The notes beneath the pieces were generated by a model that was not told the origin of the DNA, searched no databases, and saw only the letters and a program-made list of their open reading frames with translations. A program made the translations under genes and the position numbers. A stretch of DNA of 64,000 nt from Rotaria socialis (taxonomy: Eukaryota > Rotifera > Eurotatoria > Philodinida > Philodinidae): the NCBI GenBank assembly GCA_905331475.1, contig CAJNYU010001081.1, forward strand, positions 124,001 through 188,000. Reading direction: 5' to 3'. Shown here one piece after another: positions 10,601 to 22,850 of the stretch. How positions within the stretch are numbered: position 1 is the first letter of the stretch; each line of letters starts with the position of its first letter.

Positions 10601-12323
10601 TTCAGTTTGCGAAGATAGCATAATTTGTAAACAATTCTAAAGTGAAGATATTTTATTACGAACTATGGAACGCTCTCATCAAATTGTAGCTGCATCATTG
10701 GCCAGTAGCGATCCATCAAATAACGCTCCAGTACCAACGAATGCATTCGAAGCTGAACTTAAACAAAAAGCAAAACTAGTTCAATTAGGTATTGGATTGT
10801 TAATTTATTTTGTCTATCTACTAAACATTTGATTTTTGTATTAACAAGGACTTATGCGACGTCCTGAACATGAAGAGCCGGATGATTATGAAGAAAAAGA
10901 CAAGGTAACAATTAAATCAATGGTTGTTTCAATGATTCGAGTATGTTGCTTTGTTTTACATTTATAAGAACTATATTCTTTTGAATGCTAAGATGCCTCC
11001 TCGATTATGGAAATTAATGATATGTCAAGTGATTGGTTGGGTTGCTTATTTTGCTACTCATTTATATTTTACTGATTTTGTTGCTACGGTAAAAACAATT
11101 AAATATTCTTTTCTCTGACGAACTACAATAGTTTTCTTGCTTTCTTAAAGGCCGTTTACAATGGCACTTTCGAACATGATGATGATGCTGGTTTTGAACG
11201 TTACAAAAAAGGTGTTGCAATGGGCTGTTGGGGTTTAGGTCTATATTCAGCTAGTACTGCTGTTTATGCATGTAAGTGATAAAACTAAAATGCATTATTT
11301 TGTTTTATTAAGTTATCATTTTATTTAATATTAGTCTGCTTGGAGCGATGGTTGGCAGAAAGATTCTCTCTAAATTCTCTTTATTTTGTTGGCTATGTAG
11401 TATATGCTGTCGGCTGTTTGGTGAATTATTTTATTCATAATGTTGTTGTTAATATTATTATGTGTTTCACTTGTAAGTTTTATTTTCTATTCTGTTAAAT
11501 TACTTAATTATTATTATTATTATTCTATTTCAGTTGGAATGTTAGTTGTATCATTGAATACTCTTCCATATCATATGCTTTCAAAATTTCATACTGATGA
11601 AACCGTAAAGACCTTTTTTCTTTTCAATTATTTCAAAAAAATAAAATGAAATTTTTTTTGTTTCGTCCAGTATAGAAATAAAGATGGTACAAAACGTGGC
11701 ATCGGTGTCGATTGTTCACTATTGAATAGCTGCTATTTTCTTGGTGAATTAATAGTGGCGGCGTCGCTGGGTCCATTGCTGGAGCGTACAGGCGTAAATA
11801 CTTGCATGCTAGTGGGATTTGGATTTTCCATAGTGGGCACTGTATGTATGTTTTTTTTGTTCTTTTTTAAAAATTAATTTTTAGTACGAGAAAATTATTT
11901 TTGATAATTCAAAGTAGTCTTCAGATAATGAATTGTGTTTTGTAATTTGGTTCTTTTTTTTTGTCTACGATTTGAATGAGAGTTTCTGGTGATTCTATAA
12001 AGTCAGTTCTTCTTTTTTTTTTTGTATTTGCATTGATGATTATTTTTTGTCTATAACCCCTGTATGGTTCAACTGTTAAAAACACTTTTTCTCTTTGTGT
12101 GCATTATATTTCGTGAAAATAGATTTACATGATCCAGGGTTTTTTCATTCGAAACCAATGGATCATTTAATTAAAAAAAACAGAAAAACAAGATAAATCG
12201 ATCGCCTGATTTCTTTTTCTATCATGATTAATTCTTATTGCAGCGGGATTCTCAATATTTGTATACATGCACGAGGTTATGAAGGCAACCAAAATGGAGA
12301 ATAAGCATACCTGCACGATTTGA
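7673..12323 (+). CDS. SLC45: SLC45-family (MFS) sugar/proton symporter-like transporter, 15 exons
   Basis: Predicted 600 aa. Exons: 7673-7845, 7900-8030, 8090-8169, 8221-8269, 9230-9331, 9438-9509, 9570-9893, 10690-10788, 10849-10940, 10993-11088, 11151-11271, 11335-11472, 11534-11604, 11671-11845, 12244-12323; all phases match and the total is 1803 nt. Family signature: TM1 region with YAVETAL, then [22 protein letters not shown], then the diagnostic loop RWGRRRPF after TM2 and [15 protein letters not shown] in TM4. A long polar central loop separates the two six-helix halves, and the second half starts MPPRLWKLM and includes [16 protein letters not shown]45 proteins are H+-coupled sugar transporters of plasma membrane or organelles; the substrate here is unknown. 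Weak point: the exon 7/8 junction. Exon 7 could read on to a stop at 9970, but the phase-1 splice restores the second half. Confidence 0.9.
8414..8591. mobile_element. Short hAT-like MITE in SLC45 intron 4
   Basis: 178 bp with imperfect inverted ends: left CAGTGGTGGATC from 8415, right end read backwards CAATGGCGGATC from 8591 (10 of 12 match). Flanks are GTACGAAG (8406-8413) and CTACGAAG (8592-8599), 7 of 8 identical, the duplication size expected for hAT elements. C-rich runs (CCACCCCC) lie near both ends, as often seen in elements starting CAGTGGCGGATC. No coding capacity. It sits in a 960-bp intron, much longer than the usual ~55 bp. Confidence 0.65.
9894..10689 (+). other. Large SLC45 intron 7
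   Basis: 796 bp between the central-loop exons, donor ACAG/GTAGAC, acceptor TTGTAG/CT. No element or ORF recognised inside. Its size and the readable continuation of exon 7 into it make this the least certain splice of the gene. Confidence 0.55.
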
Positions 12324-13518
12324 AAAATGCGATATTTATCGTACTTCAAAGTACTATGATTGCACTTTTTTCTTCTATTCTCGTCAGTAAGTCACCTGAT
12401 ACTGATACTTTCTTTTTGTTTGTTTCAGAATAGCTGCTGATAGAAACAAAGTAAAAACAACAACAAAAAAAGTGTGGCTTTCATCATTTACCATACGCAT
12501 TATTTTGTTGCATGATTTTACATATGTGATGCAATGAAAGTTTTAGAGAGAGCAAAGATAATAGTAGCTCCGTGAATTTAATTATAATAAATGCGCTAGG
12601 CAGGCATGCTCACAGTTCACATATAATCATGACTTGTAGACGTGGCTCACGAGCAATAACAACACGTCAGAGAACGTGTGAGTGTAGATCGCTAGCATGT
12701 GAATTTAATGGGTTTAGGTTTTTAGGAGTACACTTCTATGTCTATTGGCGCTTTTCTGAAGCTTTCTAACTGATAATGGCGTCATTACCGGCACGTTGGA
12801 ATTGATGTATGAAACCATGCATAGCAAGAAAGCCTCTTTAGAATAGAGAATGTCACAGTTCTCTATATTAAAATTAATTCGAAAACAGCAATTACTAAGT
12901 GGCTTTTGTTTTTGGCTATAGTCAATTGTTAGAGTGTCTAGAATACGGATGCTGTCGTTGAATAATTGATTAAATGAAAAACAAAAAGTTTATTAATAAC
13001 GTGTAGATTAATGGTTTGGATTATATTTCGATTAGTTCATAAAAATTAATGAGTAATAAAATACTTGCTTAGCCATCAGTCTTAAAATAAACCTGGGAAC
13101 ATGAAATACATTGGGGAAATTCTTTTCCATTGAAAATATCGATAAAAAAAAGGAGGACATGTCAGGTCATATGTGAGCCATTTATAAGTAGGTCACGATC
13201 TTTTTTAATATTTGATATATTGCAATGATCATCATTAAAATACACATTTATTTCTTAACAAAATACATACAAAAAGAAATCAATGAAGAAGAAAGAGACA
13301 GAGCAGAAAAAAATGGGAGAAAACAAATGAAATTCATAAATACATTATTAACCAAAAATATTCTTTTCTCATACAATAGTAATAATATTGAAAAAAAGAA
13401 AGAAAGAAAAAAAACAATATTTATAAATAAATATCGATAGGATGTAATCTTGAATTCGAATTAAAATAAATTCATTTTTTTTTATTGAAAAATACCTAAC
13501 ATTTTTTGAATATTTTAT
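12324..13518. other. Intergenic between convergent SLC45 and RIM
   Basis: About 1.2 kb containing the 3' ends of both genes. AATAAA-like signals occur; no ORF or repeat with support was seen. Confidence 0.55.
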
Positions 13519-16500
13519 TTATGCTAATGAAGTTTTTCTTTTTGATTGTTGGACAATCATATAACTATTCATTAAGGAATTCGCAGAAAACAATTTGTAC
13601 CAATCAAGAATTTGTTGCGACGAATTTAATTTGACTTCTTTTAAACCTACTTGACAAACGCCCATGAAAACTTTCCGATCTAATTTACTATAGTCGCCCC
13701 AAACGCTGATCTAAAAAACAGAAAATTGTTTTTACTTTGCTTTTTTCTTTAATGTTTTAGTATTACTTGTAAAACTTTTTCTCGAAAGTTTTCTTTAAAC
13801 ATAAGTGTCTGTTGAATAAGTGGATCGAGTGTGCGACGCGTCGCTCGAGTACGTTGTTTCTCTATGCATGTTTTCCCATCAAGTAAATATACTTTCACAT
13901 ATGGTGCTATTTTAATAATCATTTAGAAGTTTAATTATATAGGGAAAGAATGGCAAACCTGGCGGCGTTCTATATAAAGCTTTCTGAAGTAAATTTCTGG
14001 CTCTTACGATTTCAATTTCAAGCAAGCCTTGATGATTGCGAAGACCTATTTGAATTTCACCATGACAAGGAGAAGCGAGAACTTGTCGTCCAACTAATTG
14101 TCCTGTTCCTAAACCCTCAATAAAATCAGCAAATTGATGTTCATGAGGCAATTTGAGTGCACCAGACCAAAGCCTTCGAAAAACAAAAATGACAAAATTA
14201 ATTCATATTATTATGAAAAGTTAATTATAATCTATGATTATGCGCTCTCTGAGATGGAATTCCCTTCGTTCTGAACATAATTTAATCGAGAGACTGACAT
14301 TGTCGGCAAAGCTCTAGCTGAATATGAATAGGCGAACAAAGAAGAAAATTCTCTCTTTTAATCATCGGTTCATCTCGATAGGAATCCTACTCGATGTTAT
14401 GAGGCATTGAATGATATTGATCACGTTGTAGATTTCGATTAAATGGTGATCGCGACGAATCTGAAGGTGGAGCACTACTTGGTGTTTCATTTTCTTTGCT
14501 TAGTTGTCGTTGCATTGCTCGACTACGTAAATGAGGTTGCACACCAATTTCTTCACTTCTTTGAAACCCATATCTCTTATCTAGTAGAATAAAAACATGT
14601 AAGTCGGTGGTCTATAATCAATAGTAGGATGATTACTACTGCCAAGACTTGATGAACTATTGGCTTTTTTTGATAAACCAAGTATAACAAAAGCTTTCGA
14701 AGACATTGATGGTCGTTGCTTTTTAATTAGCTCCGATGGAGAACTTAAAGCTGAATCAGATACAGTACCATCATTATGTTGATCAATTTTAACTGTTTTC
14801 TCATCGGGAACAATAGTTGTCGGAGGGACTACTGTATTCGTTTTAATGATCGTTGCTTTATTAGTAGTATCCAAAGTTGTTCTTGTTTCATATGTACTCA
14901 TAGCTAATTGTCGAAGTTCTTCTTCTCTTAATTGTACTTCGTCAGTACGATGAAATTGATCTTTGGCGTTCGTTTGCAATCTATACATAATAGTAGATCA
15001 TTTAGGAAAAGATTTAAAAAACGATTTTACCGAGTTTTTCGTATAATTCCAGGTCGTTCCGATTTAGCTGACAACATACTAGTAGAACTAATTTTCGATG
15101 CAGACGATAATTCGGATCCATCTGAATCAATATCATCACCGGGCGCTTCCATAGAATCTATAATAGAGTTATTTGAACTAAATGAAAGTTTAAAAGCAAA
15201 ACCAAAAAATGATTACATCGTTTTGTAATAGCTCGTCGGTATCGATCTTCTAGAGGTTTCAATTTTGATTTTTCAATACTGGCTCCATCTTCTCCCACTA
15301 TAGTTACTCGCCGTGTTGATAGTGTTGCATGCGGAGCACTTCGATCTCGTATGATTGGTATACGTGGCTTGTCTTTGATCTTACTTGCTAGCAATGTTTT
15401 TGATGTTGATGATAAATTAGTCATTGATTTTCGTGAACTACTATCTATTGTTGACGAAGGTTCGTCCGATATTGCTCGCTGAATAGAATCTGCATGATCA
15501 ACACTATGCTGTTTTATTGAAGCTATATCAACTTTTGATTGTGAATGAAGACCTAATTTAATCTGAACAGCCTTTTGGAGTAACTCTTGTGAAACTGCAA
15601 GGAAGAAAAATTAAAAATAGATAAAATCCTGTTAACGAAAGAAAAACCTTTTTCAGTATTGGCTTGTAGTCTTGCCAGAGGAATGTCTGGCAGCTGTCTT
15701 TTACGATTGTTAGCCGTTGGTGGACTGCAAATAGATTTAGTTATTAAATTTGTATTTACATGATTGATGATTTCTTACATGTCGACTGTGGACAAATATG
15801 TACGATCGAGTAATAGTCCTAAATATCAAAAAAATATTAAGAATATGTCGTTAAATTTTATCGTTTTTTTCGCTAACAAACCGGTTGATGTATCATTCAA
15901 AGAAAACCATTCACATTTATTATTTAAATTAAGTTTATAAAGTTTTATTTCTCCTAAAATATCTTGATTATGTTCGAGATTAATTAATTTAACGCATAGT
16001 AAAATATTATCAATCGGTTCAATATCAAAAAATATTATCCGTTGATTCCATATACATATACCAGAAGAGCATGATTGAGCCTTTGTACATTTTTCTTCTT
16101 TTGATCTAGAAAATAAATCAGATTGCCCGTAAGTAACAAAACACATCTGGAAGTTTTAGTTTACAATATATCACGTCCATATTGCAATGATAGCTGACAA
16201 GCAAATAAACCTTGCCGAAGAGGAATATTTTTAGCACCGTATATCATAACATGCAAATGGTTTTGATCATGTTGAAATGAAAGCTAAAATAAGTCAGTTT
16301 ATTGTGATAAATTAAAAGAAGAAAAAAAAAAAGAATTGTACTTGTAATTGAATACCGCCGTTCTCTATTGTTGATGATATTGTTTGATCTTCTAAAGAAG
16401 AGAAAAAGGAAATAGTTTTGTTTTAGTTGTTTTTTTTCTTTGATGCATGAAATCGAGTCATTGTATCTGTTTGATGAACTCAACGGAAATGACCCTATGA

Positions 16501-18432
16501 TAATTATTATCATTTTTCAACATAACATTTTTTAGAAGAACTATTCATGCTAGTACTTGTTGTGTTAATATCATTGAGCTCGATGTGAGCTGTAATGAAC
16601 TTCGGAAGAGAGATGAATGCCGTGTAGGAAGTCTATTTTCTTTTTTTCTTCTATTCTGACGAAGGCTGAGTTATGTTGTTAAGAAGAAAAGAAGGGAAAA
16701 AGAAAAAAAGAATTACTATTCATACGACAGTAAAACACGATAGATGAAGAAAGAATAAAGTACAAATCATTCTTTAAGAAGGAGTATTTGTTCAAGCATT
16801 CCTCCACCATCGTTTTTCTCTTTGTCGTTCTTGTTTCCTATACAGTTCATTATGATTTTCCTCATTCTTAACGATAAAGGAAGGAAGCAAAAACGACAAT
16901 GACAAGTGTCGCACACAATGCAACAGAAAAAACGCGAACGAAATAGTAACTCCTAATTATCGAACTCGTGTTTTTGTTGTTGTTGCTTACCTCGAGCGGT
17001 TCGGTTTGCCGATAAAGGATCATTGTTAGACAATGCGGGATGTCTGGAAAAGAAAAAGTTAAATTGTAAAGATAATTGGCATATATAAATTCTTTTTATT
17101 GGCTGTTTAAAAGTAATACCTAATTAATCTTTTCACAATCATATGAATTTGTGGACTTTGCATTGAATGTTGCAAAATAATTCGATTCACATCTTGTGGA
17201 CTAAGATTTGATAATTTTTCACCGTTCCATTCAAGTATATGATCACCTAAAACATATATTTCTTTTTCTTTTTCTTTTTATCTCTTGCTGTCACTCTTTT
17301 TTTCTTTCTTAACTAAAACTTACCGACTTGTAATTGTCCATAATTATCTGCTATACTTCCTCGTATGACTTTAATAATTTCTGTAATATATTCATTTTCA
17401 TATCGAACACCACATTGTATTCTTAAACCTAATGCATTTAAAAGATCTTCTTTATTTATTTGTTTTTGCTCGTAATCATATGTTGTAAGATTATTTTTCA
17501 AATAAATATAACCAATTTGTTCAGTTCGTGTTTCACTAAAACACCAATACGTAATTGGCTGAAAAATATTTAAAAACAAAAAGAAATTTTTAGTTAAAAA
17601 TCTCCATTCATTAATTACAACACATACAAAACATGCCGAACAATATCAAAATGCAAAAACCTTTTTAAATTGATCCGATGATATAACATTGAGTATGGTA
17701 CTTGAACTAGCTGTATCGATACCGGAATCTTTTAATGTAGATTCTTGGCCTGATTCTCTTTCTTCAAGTGAATGATATTGAAAATCTCGTAGGATATTTA
17801 TTGAACGTTTATCTTTTTTCATTTCAGGCAATAATCGATTTTTATTATCACACTTAAACATTGACTCAGGTGATGAAATATCGCCATTATCATTAGATAT
17901 TTCTAGTTTTGGTGAGATATGCTTTCGATTAGCATCATGTTGGTTCGTTTGATTTTCATGAAAATTTTGAGATAAAATATAATCCGATAAATATTGTTTA
18001 GAAATATTATTTGTTGATGAAAAGTAATGTTCTTGTTTTTGTCGACATGGATTACAAAGATAGTATTGTGACTTTAGACGAATACCACAGTGTACACAGA
18101 AGCGTTTGTTACATGTGGAACATTGACGAGACGATTCTTCATTAGCAAATTTTGTATTTTGACAAATTTGACAAACTCCAGCTGATTGATTTGACTGGAA
18201 ATAGGGACGGGAAGATACAGCTATGGGTGGAGATGAATAATCATCTTCTGGAGTTCTAAATAAATAAATAAATAAAATGAGTTTTTTTCTCATTTTTTAT
18301 TTTCAATTAATATTTTTATTACTGAATTTCAAAAGACTCGCATTTTTCTTGTGATCGGTGTCGATGAATAACAGCTTGGATCTTTTTTTTTTCACCATCA
18401 GTTAAATGACTTAAATCAGGTGTCATATCCAT
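13519..18432 (-). CDS. RIMS: RIM active-zone protein (Rab3-binding zinc finger, PDZ, C2A, C2B), 17 exons
   Basis: About 1068 aa. Exons from 5': 18323-18432, 17661-18255, 17324-17558, 17120-17246, 16991-17043, 16342-16391, 16211-16283, 15882-16146, 15779-15818, 15648-15724, 15217-15594, 15031-15157, 14640-14980, 14391-14580, 13959-14173, 13767-13906, 13519-13710. Domains: Rab-binding start PDLSHLTDGEKKKIQAV; FYVE-type zinc finger about 65-110 (CQIC, CSTC, CVHC, CNPC); PDZ about 236-355; C2A about 390-530; a long linker with RKRQLPDIP; C2B about 860-1010 (EIQIGLRNHQG, APYVKVYLLDG, WGDY). RIM organises synaptic vesicle docking and calcium channels at active zones. The order zinc finger-PDZ-C2A-C2B is diagnostic. 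Odd: the junction between exons 7 and 8, inside C2A, is out of phase by one base with canonical sites, so the true splice there is unknown or the assembly carries an indel. Confidence 0.93.
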
Positions 18433-20262
18433 TGAAGAGATAGGATTTCAGAGATAAAACATATTTTTTAATGGAGTCTAAAGTAAAGTAGAAAAAAGAA
18501 AGCAGAATGATTATTTTTGTTCACAATTTGTTTTGTAAAACTATAAATACCGTAGCTCCTTTGGAAAAGACGGTCGCCGTTGTTGACCTCATTTTTTTAT
18601 TTTTTGAATAGTCCTTTGATATTCCAGGACATTCTACGATCTGTAAAAATAAGAAAATTTGTTCAATGGTATATTAAATCTCCTGAGATCTCCAATCAAC
18701 TTGTATTCGACATTGGCAGCGCAAAGTCTTTGCTAGCCACGCTCAGTAGACTACTTCCTGTTCTTGCCTTTGCTTTTATGTTCACCCGCTAGTTTTTCTT
18801 GTATGTTAGCTTTATTTCCATTGGCTTAAAAATCCATTATTCTATATTATTTTCCTCCTATTTTGTTTTTCTATTATTTATGAGCATAACCCCTTTTTTT
18901 AATTAAACAATTGTTTCCATGATAACTAAAATATTTAGGTGTAGGCTTTTCTGTGAGCTATAAAAAAAAATCAAGATACATAGAACGTTGTATTTAAAAA
19001 AAAGTATCTATATATGATTAAGTTAAACATTTTTCAAGCGGTATAATAAAAAACAAATATACGCGAATTGATGAACGCACACTGAATATACTCCAATGTA
19101 TGAATATATGTAATCTTAAAATTATTAGAAAAATAAAACCAATGGAAAATGACTTGTACGACAAAATAGGGAATGATTGCCTTGTCTCTAGAAAATAAAT
19201 CGCATATAAATAATCTAAGTTCATACAACTAAATATGACGATAATCCACTGAATTGGAAAACATGCTCGATAAGCAATATTGATCGACTCATTGATAAAC
19301 ATGATTGATAGTAGTATGCTTTTTTCTCCTTTCTAATATTTTGAATAAACAGAAAGGTCATATTGTCATTATTCAGCAACACAGTTGGCTCAATTAGAAT
19401 TGTGAATTTTTTTTTTCTGACATAAAAGTCAAATTAAAGAACAGGATTATCTCTCTAATCAAATTTGATAATAATCTTTTGATTTTATTTCCATATGAAT
19501 TCACATATTTCTTCTTCCTTTTTTGTCTTTTCGTTAATAAGACATTTTAAAGTCCAAATGATTCATCATAAATTCATGTCTCATCAAACAATCCGATAAA
19601 TCGGGAGAGTTGAAAAAAAAGGAAAAGGTGAATGTATATATGATACGATATTCAATAGCCTAAATAGATGTGACACGATAATATCACCTATATATCCATT
19701 CGGCTTGTCTGTTTGTTTTCAACATACCTTCGAGCAATGGCTTTTTCGCTTTGATTCTAATGTGCATTTCGAATATATATATGTATATACGTATATTCAT
19801 TGACTGATGACTATCCTTTATTCACCTATCTATTCATTATTATCTCTTCGGCCGGTGAAAAAAAATCCATGCTTGAATGCATCCAATATTAAGGCTGGTT
19901 GACTTAAGAGACGAAAGAGCAGGCGAGAGAGAGAGAGAGAGAGAGAAGCAATTGTTAAACGAAAAAAAAAACGAAACTACTACCTATAAATACAAGAACA
20001 AATACATTGATATACACTCATATATATATTATTTCGAACAAAAAAAAAACAGTAAGTTTAATAAAACGAAAGCATTATTCAAAGAGATTTTGTGATATTG
20101 ATTTATAAATTCACATTCTCTTTCAATAGTGCCTTTGTCGATCTGCGACACACAAACATATACATACGTATATCAAGTAGACTAAATAAATGAATTTATG
20201 CAGTTTGTTTTTTGTTTTTTCTTAGAAATTATATCACAAGGAACAAAAAAGAAACGCTTAGA
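18433..20262. other. Intergenic upstream of RIM / downstream of C1q gene
   Basis: About 1.8 kb. It contains a (GA)n tract at about 19925-19947 and AT-rich sequence. Short ORFs here are Phe/Ile-rich and look random. It probably holds the RIM promoter and the 3' UTR of the C1q gene. Confidence 0.5.
19925..19947. repeat. (GA)n microsatellite
   Basis: Uninterrupted GA dinucleotides. Confidence 0.9.
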
Positions 20263-21377
20263 TTAATTGTCTTCATGAATTAAATATCCGCCAAATGTTG
20301 TGTAGCGCCAACCATATAACGATGTTTTAAAATTATAATCTCCATCATCACGGGATTGAGCTTTAATATAAACTCGATCACCTCTATTTAAAAATAAAAC
20401 AATCGTTGTTGATGCTGTATTCCAAACAGGTACTTTTTGATTTTTAACAGCTGTTAAAAAGCCTTCAACCCATAATGGAACGACATTCTCTGTATTCTTA
20501 CATAAAGATACAGATGCCTAAATATAAAATAAAAGTTATGATAGAAATCATTCACTAAAAAAAGTCATACAATTTGATTAGCTGGCACACAAACAGTTAA
20601 ACTAAATTCATATATACCACTTATCGGTGCATAATAGATACCCGATGCAGTGTTTAGATGATTATTTTTATTTAATAGTATATCATCCCAAATGACAATA
20701 GATGAATCTGTTTGTAGGAGATAAGTATTATTTAGGGCAACGAAAAATGCTGATTTTATATTTGTATAACCATCGCGACCTTCAAAGAAAACAGTAGTAC
20801 AATAAAAATGAATTAGCGAAAGAAAAAAAATATTTCACCGGGTGGTCCTGGTAAACCTGGTTGACCACTTGGACCTTGAATACCTTGTTTGCCAGGTGGA
20901 CCAGGTGGTCCTAACAAAAAAAAATGTTGTAGTTATTGTTAATCTTTCTTTTTATAGTACATACCAGCGGGCCCTTGAATATCAAGTGCGACTCGATTTC
21001 TTGCATCTAAACAAGACATAATATTTATATATAAATAATTAATTCAGCATTCCTTTGTGCTTTGTTTTACTTGGGCAATTAATATGTAATCTACATTGAT
21101 TTGATGATACTCGTGTTGGATTAGTTCCGTAAGATGATATAACTGATTGTTGTGAATTTGGATTTTGATTGGCGTCTGGATTTCGTTTGTTTAAATAGGG
21201 TGACGGTGTCTCTAGTTGTTGCTGTTGTTGTTTAGCTTGTGCTTGCCGGTATCCATAATAATCATATGATGATGAGGATGGAACTGCATAAGCATTAGGA
21301 TCGATCGGTGCTAAGCCTGGATCTGCTATAATCACCGATGAAATGAGAAATTCGAAGAATAAAATATAATAAGACAT
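20263..21377 (-). CDS. Secreted collagen-like / C1q-domain protein, 5 exons
   Basis: 294 aa. Exons from 5': 21071-21377, 20965-21006, 20839-20910, 20571-20779, 20263-20517; total 885 nt, phases match. Start chosen at the Met opening a signal peptide (MSYYILFFEFLISSVIIA). Then a Tyr/Gln-rich low-complexity region with QQQQQ, a short collagen segment of Gly-X-Y triplets (GPPGPPGKQGIQGPSGQPG) on its own 72-bp exon, and a C1q/TNF-like domain from about residue 145 to the end (AFFVALNNTY, GIYYAPISGIYEFSLT, TTIVLFLNRGDRVYI, TTFGGYLI). Known C1q proteins form trimeric heads held by collagen stalks and act in innate immunity or as adhesion or transmitter-like ligands. The stalk here is very short, about eight triplets. 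Role in this animal unknown. Confidence 0.9.
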
Positions 21378-22850
21378 TTGAATTCCTGAAACATAAAAAG
21401 GGACAAATAATAATACTAAAACGAAGATTGATGTATTTATAGGTTGCACTACTACGAACAGTATGTGCAATGCAGCAGGTGGTTGGTGAATGTCTAAGTT
21501 TGAAATCAAAAGATGAAATCAAGTGATGTAAAAAAAAAAGAAAAAAAGAAGAAAGAAATTATTTAGAATAATTGTTACGGTTAAAAGATATGTTGAAAAG
21601 TTTTTTCTTTTCCTTTCTCTGTTATATTATAGAAATCTCGAGGCTGTATATGTGTACACTAAGAAACTCATATATATATATATATATATATAAATTCATT
21701 TTGTCACATTCGATAATTTATATTAACATAGGAACTGATTTGCTTATTCTGTAAAATAATATTGACGAATGGAAGAAGTCTAGTTTATTTCCTGTATATA
21801 AATAGTTAGTTTGACTTAAAGAGAAAAGAATGTGTACAAACAGAAATAAGTGAAAATCGAAAAAGACAACTAAGCAAATATACTATAAACACTCGATCAA
21901 TTATTGAACAATGTAGCTCTTTAGCAACTTAATTTATAATTTTTTGTCTTGCTGTTGTGACGCCAAAGGGGTCGATTGAATCAGAAATATAGAAAAAGAA
22001 AAAAAATCATTGTTTATATCAGAAGAAAAACGGTGTTTAAGATCGATCTCTTCCTCTTCTTCTCCTCCCTAAGTCTATTATATTTGAATGGACAGAAAAA
22101 AAGCTGATGAAAAAATATAGAAAAAGAATAAGTGTAAATAATACACCTCTATTCTCGACATGTTGACTTCCGATTTCTAAAAACCATTTTTTATATGCGT
22201 GCTTTTCTCGCGTAAATTGCTAATAAGTCTATTAACAAGATTTAATAATAAGAAGAAAAAAGAAAAAAAGAGAAATCGAAGGTCAAATTTATACCGGTAG
22301 ATTACCAATCGAATTTCTCTTGCAGAATAAATCGCTTTTTATTTTGATAAGAATATATGATCGTGCTAAATAGCCCGTAATCAAATGTGCAAAATAAAGT
22401 TGATAAGCTAACATTGTGAATTTCTCGTTTACTTTTAAACGATCGTGTTTGTTAATTAAACTGCAGAGAACGATAAAGCACCCGAAAAATGCTATCTTAA
22501 TGAGGAGAAGATCTCTTTGAAATGCTGCATATGTTCTCTCATCATAGATTCTTCTCGGCAACAAAAAATAGGAACGAAGAAGCAAATTAACTTTTCTATT
22601 GTATTCATTAATCTATTCAAGGCCGAAGCCATCTGTTTTTCTCTTCTCCGATACATTGCAATGCATGAAAGACTCATCGAATAGTTATAGAAAAATCATT
22701 ATTAGTAACAAAAATGTCTTTTGGTTTTATATTCATTTTACATGAATAATTCATTAATAACAAAAGAAAATCATTTTGTCCTATGAGCCGCATAATCATA
22801 AGAGACTGTTGATGGTGATGATGATGATGTTTGAAAAGTTCTCGTTGCCG
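21378..22850. other. Intergenic; (TA)n and an unresolved hydrophobic ORF pair
   Basis: A (TA)n run lies at about 21670-21692. Two overlapping minus-strand ORFs in different frames (22289-22585 and 22492-22677) are hydrophobic or basic. I found no splice pattern or domain that joins them and do not call a gene. Confidence 0.45.
21670..21692. repeat. (TA)n microsatellite
   Basis: Uninterrupted TA dinucleotides upstream of the C1q gene. Confidence 0.85.

Noticed and set aside
22289..22677. Two overlapping hydrophobic minus-strand ORFs, possibly a membrane receptor
   Set aside because: Different frames, no splice sites joining them, no family motif; composition fits random AT-rich sequence.
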